Assembly: GCA_031216445.1 (NCBI GenBank)
Contig: CM062196.1
Span: 3,108,001-3,172,000 of the forward strand
Reading direction: 5' to 3'
From: Lateolabrax maculatus
Taxonomy: Eukaryota > Chordata > Actinopteri > Acropomatiformes > Lateolabracidae
Length of the DNA: 64,000 nucleotides
Shown here: one piece after another, positions 58,378-64,000 of the stretch
Layout of the letters: the number at the start of each line of letters is the position of its first letter
Numbering within the stretch: position 1 is the first letter of the stretch
Program-made: the position numbers and the translations under genes
Notes under the pieces: generated by a model
Seen by the model: only the letters and a program-made list of their open reading frames with translations
What the model was told of the DNA's origin: nothing
Databases searched by the model: none

Positions 58378-59702
58378 TTTATTGGCTTATTTTTATTCTA
58401 CATTTATTTATGTCGCATTATTACACAAGAAAACTTGAAAAAAGTATCATAAATTCAAATAAACAAGTATTCAAAATCACAGAGATTTTCCATTTCCAAA
58501 TGGAGCAGCCAACAACTGAGTGACGAATATTCATCCAACTTCCCATCTCTTAGACAGAATGGGACAATAAAGCACTGACTGACGTCTTCTCTGCCCTGTT
58601 GCTGGCTCACCATCAAGCTGAACTGTGCATTTACAAATACAGTATGTGCATCACTGAAAACCTGTTTGTCTCCCCTGAAAGAAATCCCATCTTGAATAAA
58701 AGCTTTGCACTTCAAGTACAGTCTGGTGTTGAACCAGTAAATAAATGAACATAAGAATCCACTTCAGTGATAAACGTGAATCATTCATAGGTAGTATTCT
58801 GTTGTTCGTTATGCCTTCATGGAAGGTGAGGGGACTACTCCAAACTGCCGAAGCAAAGGCGAGCTAGTGGCATGAACGCATACAGAAGGCAATCCAGTCT
58901 GCAGTGGAAATGTACCAGAAATGTGGGCTGAATATGGCACGAACCACGAAGTATTCAGTCATAAAGATATTCTCACTTTTCAGGGGAATGAGATTATGCT
59001 GTGTTGTGTTATTTACAAAATAAATTAATTTATAATGTGTGACTTCAACTTCAACCAAGTCCTACATATATTTTTACCTTATGTTCAAGAAAGAATAACA
59101 TTTTTTTATAAGACTTGTAAATTAAAGGAAAGAAAGAAATGGTATTCACAAAAATATATTATTTAAATAATAGCATTCAGTCTATATTTTGTTAAAGTTG
59201 GTTTTGCTAAATCTTGAAGAAATAGTCCAAACAGTGCAAAGCATGCAACAAACCAGGACAACATGGAGGATAACAACATCTGTTTGATGTGAAACTGCTA
59301 ATTTTCTTTACCTTTTCAGTGATAATTGTGGAAGTTGTAGAAGTGATAAGTAATTCAGGCTTTCAGTCTCTAATATTTTGGATTCCCCCGTTGCGATACA
59401 GGTGGTTCTTATACCTCGGCAGCTACAGTAACTAGATACCAAAGAGCTAGATAGTCCTCACTGGTTCAGTCTGAGGTTTTGTGCTCTACAGGACTGTACA
59501 GGACTCGAAGGCGGCGTTAAAAAAAGTTTTTTTCCTGCGAGCGTCACGTTATTGAGGTCAGAACTACGAGGTACTGTGCAGAGCTGAGCTAACATGAAGA
59601 TGCGAAGCAGAGAGTAGTTTTCCAGTAGCCATACAGGTACAGCAGCATTGGTCCAGTGTTGGGCTCCGGGGCCCTACATTGTCAAAAGGCATGCTGAGGG
59701 CC
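58378..59702 (-). other. mylk4: Probable MYLK4 3' UTR with clustered poly(A) signals
   Basis: Downstream of the stop codon on the minus strand no further exon is visible. Three AATAAA hexamers on the minus strand cluster at 58403-58408, 58392-58397 and 58378-58383, giving a 3' UTR of about 1.3 kb if used. No transcript evidence; an earlier or later end is possible. Confidence 0.35.
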
Positions 59703-59713
59703 TCACAGTGTTT
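59703..59713 (-). CDS. mylk4: MYLK4 terminal coding exon (three codons and stop)
   Basis: After the acceptor TTCCCCCCTAG the exon contributes AA, then ACA CTG TGA. With the G from the previous exon this gives E-T-L-stop. The rest of the exon is 3' UTR. The polypyrimidine tract is strong. The short coding part was set by the phase-1 donor upstream; if a different donor is used the C-terminus would change. Confidence 0.75.
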
Positions 59714-62700
59714 CTAGGGGGGAACAGAAAAAAGGCAGATTTCTGGTTTTAAGCTTGTAAACAGCCAGGTGGGGAAGAACTGATGTTTTAAACAGTAGAA
59801 TATGAGTCTTACCTGTCAAGCTCTCCAGAGGAGGAGCATGTGTTGAGTGGCACTTGTTTTTCTGCAATCAGAGAGGATCCATATAATTAATTAATTGATC
59901 ATAATCAAATTATCAATTTAATTCTTTTAAATTAAATGTCGGGGGCGTCCTGGTGGGCGAGGGGTTTAAGACACTGACCATGCACCTCAATGTCCCCTGT
60001 TCAAGAGCCTCTATCCCTCTCTCTCTCCTCTAAATCCCTGTAACCTCTCTACTGAAGATTTAGATCAAAAATGTCCCATAAAATACAAAATGAATTATAT
60101 TTATATAAATTAATATTCCATATCATAATCATTTGTCTTTGGCTTTAACATTTACAGTTCCCATTTCTGTCATGATCTGCTCTTGCTCTGCTTTTGTTTC
60201 CCCCCTCTTGTTAGGTTGTAGTTATTTAGACATTCAAAGGACTCTCACGTTCGGTTTGCCATGTTTCTTTATTTGCGATCAGTCTGTTGTTTTTGTGGTC
60301 TTGTTGTTCATGCTCAGTTTCTTGTTTTGTTTTGTAGTAGTCCTTTCCGCTCAATTCCATGATTACTTTAATTTAGATATAGATTAAATAAGCAGTGTGA
60401 CACCTAAAACCTCTGATTTGCAAGCTGTTAATGTTTTGCATGGTGCTTCTGTTTCGTTTTTGGCTGTGGGCAGGAAAAGACAGCAGGAATCATGTGTGTT
60501 CAGAGCTCTGACCACGTTTAACATTTAAACACACTTCTGTGCATTATCGTGGTCTTATATACATAACACAGGTGTTTACCTTTAAATTTAGTCGATAGTG
60601 CAGACTCCGGTCTGACAGCCAGGGGTGTCTGAGGGACTCTGCTGCGCTCATCCTCCAGCTCTTACTCTTCACCAGCAGGAGGGTGATGAAGTCTTTGGCC
60701 TCGTCAGAGATGTCCGTAAACTCCTCCTCTTCAAAGTTCCACTGACAGGCCAGGATGTTGTTCAGTGTCTCGTTGTCGTCGTCCCCCAGAAACGGAGACA
60801 AGCCGCTGAGCCTGGACCAAGAGGAAACACGGGTCAGGGATGCTACTGCGTGTCTTTCTACGTGCATGTATATGTGAATGAGCGTCTACAACTCACAGCA
60901 TGTACGTGATGACGCCAAGGCTCCACATGTCTGTGGGGAATGAAACAAACTCATAGTTGATGACTTCAGGAGCTAAAAATTCAGGCGTTCCAAAGTTGAC
61001 CCTCAGCTTTTCCCTGGGCTTATACCTGTCAGAGACACAAGAGCAGAAACGTAAGACATATAACTGGGGCTGAGGTGAGGTGACAAAACTGTAAATAGAT
61101 GATAGATTTTACCTCCTGGCCAGGCCAAAGTCAATAATTTTAATCTTGTTAGTAGCTCTGCTGACACAAAGAATGTTCTCTGGCTAAAAAAGAACAAAGG
61201 AGAAGGATTACATTCACAATTCAGTTAAATAAGTGGCTTTGTAAACTGTTTTTTTTTAGATAAATTCTTAGAAAAGTAGTCATAAAAGAGGACAAAAAGC
61301 ATTGTTTGCAAACTTTTTTGCACCCTTATCATCCTGTCATCCAAAAAGAGATTTACTATGGTTTTTGAAAGCCTTGACAGTTTTGATCCCCCCATTATGG
61401 CCCCCTACTGGGATTTACAGTTTACCTTAACTAAAAAGTAAGAGAGCTATATATAAGAGTATAAATAATGGAAATAAACATTTAAGTTAGGTTTGGGTTG
61501 AAAAAGAATAAACCTAAAGATGGGTAATAGGGTGCAAGGCAATGGGAAAACTGGTATATAAATCAATATGACAGTAAAAGTCTATAAATGAGAGATATTA
61601 CTGAGTGTAAGAATTTGAGATTGTAAATTGAAACAGGTTTACCTTGAGGTCAAGATGTAGGATGTACATCTTATGCATGTACTGCAACCCTTCACAGATC
61701 TGGCGTATAAACAGCACCGTGTCCAGCTCTGTCAGGTTGTAGTTCTCATCGATGATGCGGTCGAACAGCTCGCCTCCCTCCACACTTCAGCAAGAAGGGA
61801 AGCAAACGTATGATTAGAAATATCTTATACCTTTTGTTGTACTGATGAATGGGAACACACGATGCACACCCACATACATGCAGGTACCCTGACTTACTAT
61901 TCCATGACCAGGATGATGTCGTGGCGTGACTCAAAGGCGGCGTACAGCTGGATGAGGTTGGCGTGGTTCAGCTGGTTCATCACCTGGATCTCATTCCTCA
62001 CCACCTCCTGAGAGACAGCGAGACAAGTCAATTAACACACAGACAGCTATAAACTGTTGAAAATTACTTGTTTTGGAGTGATTTTTGGTTTCTTTTAGAC
62101 TGGTAAACTGGAAAATGTATGGAAGATCGTTAACAACAAAACTTTTAACCAAATGCTTAGTGTGATCCATCACTTTTTATAAATTTTGTGTGAAAGATTT
62201 CTTTGAAAATCAGAACGGATCTGAATCAAGCACCCTGATATGGAACATGGATAAAACGTAATGATATAAACCGTGAAATGAGCTCTATCGCCGTCTTTTG
62301 GAATTGTTGGGTCTCTGAAAATAATATTTTTCCCTGCTCTATATGAAAAGTGTCTTGAGATTTGGCACTATTTAAATAAAACTGACTTTACTTTGTAACT
62401 TCTGTGCAAATCCTGTATAACAGAGAATTCACTGAGTTTTATTTAACTCCACATCAGCAATAAGACCTTTAATAAAGTGCGTGAGCCACTGTTGATACAA
62501 ACTGATTTCACAGTAAATGCTTTTCACTGACAAGCTACTGAAATGTTTTTATTATGAAGTGTAGTTACCAGCTTACATTGGACTCAATTCAGACTTTTAG
62601 CACTGTTTTAGTGACAAATCATTGTAAAAGGTTGCCGGGATTATTTGAAAAAAGAGGGTGCGGCCACTGGATTAATGAATATCTGCTGACATCAGGTGTT

Positions 62701-64000
62701 TGTTGCAGTTTGGACGCCTTTTAACTATATTACTGTATCACAGGTCCGAATCCCTGCACACTATAATGTCAGTGATATGAAAATTTGACAGAAGACAGAG
62801 ATGGACAGACAGGACTGTCGCAGGTGATCACTGGCAGCAACATGAGCCAGACGAGGATTTGTTCGGTGGGCTTTTGGTTGGCTTTGAGCTTTTTTTAATC
62901 GCTCACATGATAACAGAACCGCAGAGCTGTGCTCGGACATCAGACCTCACATCACTTACAGATGACCCAGAGCAAGAAAGGAACAATGAGGCTGTTGAGC
63001 TGCATCTATTTTTGACATCTAATCCTTTGTGGTGCTTAGCGTTGGTAAAAGTAACCATCCATGAGACTGTCTGGGGAAGCAGGCGTCCCAGTGCCAATAC
63101 TGAACGTGTTTTCTGTTCCGTGCTCAGCATTCATTGGCCGATCATTACTGCACCTTCTCTTTCTGGCTCCTGGCTTTGATGATCTTGGCAGCCAACATCA
63201 GACCAGATGAGTTCTCCATGCACTTGTGGACTTGTCCAAAACGTCCCCTAATGAAAGAAAAGCAAACATATAAAACACAAACATAGATACAAGACACAGA
63301 GCAGAGGAAGTACCATCCTATAAAATTGGATTTTGGGTTTATAAAACACTGCTTACAGTGCTGAAATGATTGCACGCTCAGCAGAAATGTATCAACAACA
63401 ACATCACTATAATTTATAATTGTCAAATTCCAAATTATTTTGGGCTCTGGGAACTTGTGAGTGTGTGAACTATTTTCCAATGATCTGATTAATTGAAAAT
63501 TGAAAATAATCATTAATTGCGGCTCTTACTTACATACAGTACATAGTTACACAGTAATTAGGGCTATATACTGTGGCATTATGTCAGTGATTTGAGAAAT
63601 GTGCTTGCGTGTTGAGAGGTAATCTCCCGTTTGAGAGGCAGGATTTAGCACTGGTCTATTACATCAGAGAGGCCCGCTATTTCGCAAGTGCCCCCTGAGG
63701 CTCACAATCATCTGCCCTTTAGGGGGCAATAAAAAGGTCTTGGAAAAAACTATTAGGCGTCCCCTTGCAGGGTGTGAGATCCTCTGTTATCCCATTAGAA
63801 AGAGGGCCGGTGCGTTGAAGTGTCTGTAGCTGTAACTGAGTGAAATTAAAATAAACTCTTGAGAGCTGGGTATTCAGCGGTTTTCTTTTACTCACCCTCC
63901 CAGGACCTCGTCCCTGTTGATGGTGTAATAGGTGGCTATCTGATGGGGTTTGGGAGTCACGATGCGGTGGTCGAAGGGTGCTAACGGTGGAGGGCTCGAG
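59703..64000 (-). CDS. mylk4: MYLK4, myosin light chain kinase family member 4, 3' nine exons
   Basis: Nine exons splice in frame (all GT-AG) to about 310 residues holding a complete Ser/Thr kinase domain. Landmarks in order: glycine loop LGGGRFGQV; the ATP-binding Lys in LAAKII; the helix-C Glu in RNEIQVM; LVMEYVEGGELFDRII; the catalytic loop HLDLKPEN, with the Leu after His typical of MLCK-type kinases; IIDFGLARR; NFGTPEFLAPEV; WSLGVITYMLLSGLSPFLG; and HPWLSD. All catalytic residues are present. MYLK4 belongs to the myosin light chain kinase group and is expected in the cytoplasm of muscle; its direct substrate is poorly known. It lacks any C-terminal Ig domain. Fish have mylk4 paralogues and I cannot say which this is. 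The N-terminal exons and promoter lie to the right. Confidence 0.96.
59813..59861 (-). CDS. mylk4: MYLK4 C-terminal tail exon
   Basis: 49 nt encoding KNKCHSTHAPPLESLT plus one base, acceptor CTGATTGCAG and donor ACAG|GTAAGA. It extends the tail after the kinase domain, where mammalian MYLK4 also has a short Lys-rich tail. Too short for open-frame detection; supported by both splice sites and by the in-frame join. Confidence 0.8.
59862..60579 (-). other. mylk4: MYLK4 intron with a SINE-like remnant
   Basis: 718-bp intron. At about 59940-60060 the plus strand has TGGTGGGCGAGGGGTTTAAG and later TGTTCAAGAGCC, at the spacing of tRNA-type A and B boxes, followed by CTCTCTCTCTC. This resembles the head of a tRNA-derived SINE. 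The 84-codon plus-strand open frame at 60133-60387 is hydrophobic but matches nothing I recognise. Confidence 0.5.
60580..60811 (-). CDS. mylk4: MYLK4 exon: kinase C-lobe, helices F to I
   Basis: 232 nt encoding 77 residues from LSGLSPFLGDDDNETLNNIL through EEEFTDISDEAKDFITLLLV to HPWLSDRSLHYRLNLK. The acceptor is TTGGTCCAG and the donor AAG|GTAAAC. The Arg in KSKSWRMSA is the conserved helix-I residue of kinase subdomain XI. Reading through the donor would add VNTCVMYIRPR and stop, a possible intron-retention end. Confidence 0.97.
60897..61025 (-). CDS. mylk4: MYLK4 exon: activation segment and APE motif
   Basis: 129 nt giving YKPREKLRVNFGTPEFLAPE, then VINYEFVSFPTDMWSLGVITYM plus two bases of a Leu codon. 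The acceptor is CTCTGACAG and the donor CT|GTGAGT. Neighbouring introns are very short (87 and 85 bp). Confidence 0.97.
61113..61183 (-). CDS. mylk4: MYLK4 exon: PEN and DFG motifs
   Basis: 71 nt encoding PENILCVSRATNKIKIIDFG, then LAR and two bases. The acceptor is CTTTTTTTAG and the donor AG|GTAAAA. It carries the metal-binding Asp of DFG and the catalytic-loop Asn of PEN. Confidence 0.97.
61399..61411 (-). promoter_or_regulatory. CTCF-like word in a MYLK4 intron
   Basis: Minus strand CCAGTAGGGGGCC matches the centre of the CTCF core consensus. It sits in the 459-bp intron between the DFG exon and the HLDLK exon. Binding is not shown. Confidence 0.3.
61643..61784 (-). CDS. mylk4: MYLK4 exon: hinge, helices D-E, catalytic loop start
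   Basis: 142 nt giving the end of a Tyr codon then VEGGELFDRIIDENYNLTEL, DTVLFIRQICEGLQYMHKMY and ILHLDLK. The acceptor is TTGCTGAAG and the donor AAG|GTAAAC. It contains the catalytic Asp in HLDLK. Confidence 0.97.
61898..62007 (-). CDS. mylk4: MYLK4 exon: helix C and beta strands 4-5
   Basis: 110 nt encoding EVVRNEIQVMNQLNHANLIQ, then LYAAFESRHDIILVME and two bases. The acceptor is CTGTCTCTCAG and the donor TA|GTAAGT. It includes the helix-C Glu that pairs with the ATP-binding Lys. Confidence 0.97.
62008..63153 (-). other. mylk4: MYLK4 intron, 1.15 kb
   Basis: AT-rich in its middle. The plus-strand 106-codon open frame at 62859-63179 overlaps the next exon antisense and matches nothing I recognise. 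No repeat recognised. Confidence 0.8.
63154..63247 (-). CDS. mylk4: MYLK4 exon: glycine-rich loop and ATP-binding lysine
   Basis: 94 nt: one base closing a Gly codon, then GRFGQVHKCMENSSGLMLAA and KIIKARSQKEK. The acceptor is TTCATTAG and the donor AAG|GTGCAG, a weaker donor than the others. With the next exon it builds LGGGRFGQV. The Lys of AAKII is the ATP anchor. Confidence 0.96.
63248..63895 (-). other. mylk4: MYLK4 intron, 0.65 kb
   Basis: Contains GTGCCCCCTGAGGC at 63689-63702 and TTTAGGGGGCA at 63717-63727, two facing CTCF-like half matches, and nothing else I can name. Confidence 0.8.
63896..64000 (-). CDS. mylk4: MYLK4 exon, cut by the window end
   Basis: 105 visible nt encoding SSPPPLAPFDHRIVTPKPHQ, then IATYYTINRDEVLGG with the last codon split. 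The donor is GGAGG|GTGAGT. PAPFDHRIV followed by YYTI/V and an LGGG start is the conserved lead-in to the MYLK4 kinase domain. The exon continues to the right. Confidence 0.95.

Noticed and set aside
60133..60387. Hydrophobic 84-codon plus-strand open frame in a MYLK4 intron
   Set aside because: Looks like a membrane peptide but arises from T-rich DNA antisense to the gene, with no family match.
1..64000. tRNA, rRNA, snoRNA or microRNA genes
   Set aside because: Nothing with a convincing fold or conserved boxes was seen; the only tRNA-like boxes (about 59940-60060) fit a SINE remnant.

Overview
The window looks like a teleost (ray-finned fish) nuclear genome. The genes are split by GT-AG introns, the non-coding DNA is AT-rich with many (TG)n/(AC)n microsatellites, and the dispersed repeats resemble common teleost families (a Tc1-like MITE, a hAT-like MITE family, an L2/CR1-type LINE piece, a tRNA-like SINE remnant). 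Species cannot be told from the sequence.

Two genes are recognisable, both on the minus strand. (1) The 5' part of GMDS (GDP-mannose 4,6-dehydratase): exons 1-4 at 44762-44860, 34250-34294, 32649-32736 and 32399-32508 join in frame to give the first 114 residues. Everything from 1 to 32398 appears to be intron 4, and the remaining exons lie to the left of the window. (2) The 3' part of MYLK4 (myosin light chain kinase family member 4): nine exons from 64000 (cut by the window end) down to a stop codon at 59703, covering the whole kinase domain. GMDS and MYLK4 are neighbours in the same orientation in human 6p25, so this is conserved synteny, and FOXC1/FOXF2/FOXQ1 would be expected beyond the left edge.

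Layout from left to right: 1-32398 GMDS intron 4 with scattered MITEs, microsatellites, a 49-bp minisatellite and several candidate regulatory blocks; 32399-34294 exons 4-2; 34295-44761 intron 1; 44762-45130 exon 1 and a CpG-rich promoter with CCAAT and GC boxes; 45215-45900 duplicated cassette pieces; about 45907-54438 a very large T-rich tandem array; 54457-54563 a second copy of a cassette piece; 54590-55190 a decayed LINE reverse-transcriptase fragment; 55191-58370 intergenic; 58371-64000 MYLK4.

The most unusual object is the roughly 8.5-kb array. It is built of units of about 10 bp (GTCG or GTTG followed by 5-7 T) punctuated by a TTATAGTG block. Its first 0.4 kb is in inverted orientation, it has higher-order structure including a nearly identical 1,133-bp tandem duplication, and it sits inside the second copy of a duplicated single-copy cassette about 1 kb upstream of the GMDS promoter. 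I see no prokaryotic-type system, no complete new gene, no tRNA or rRNA gene and no CRISPR array. The array and its flanking duplication are the best candidates for something undescribed; any function for them is inference.
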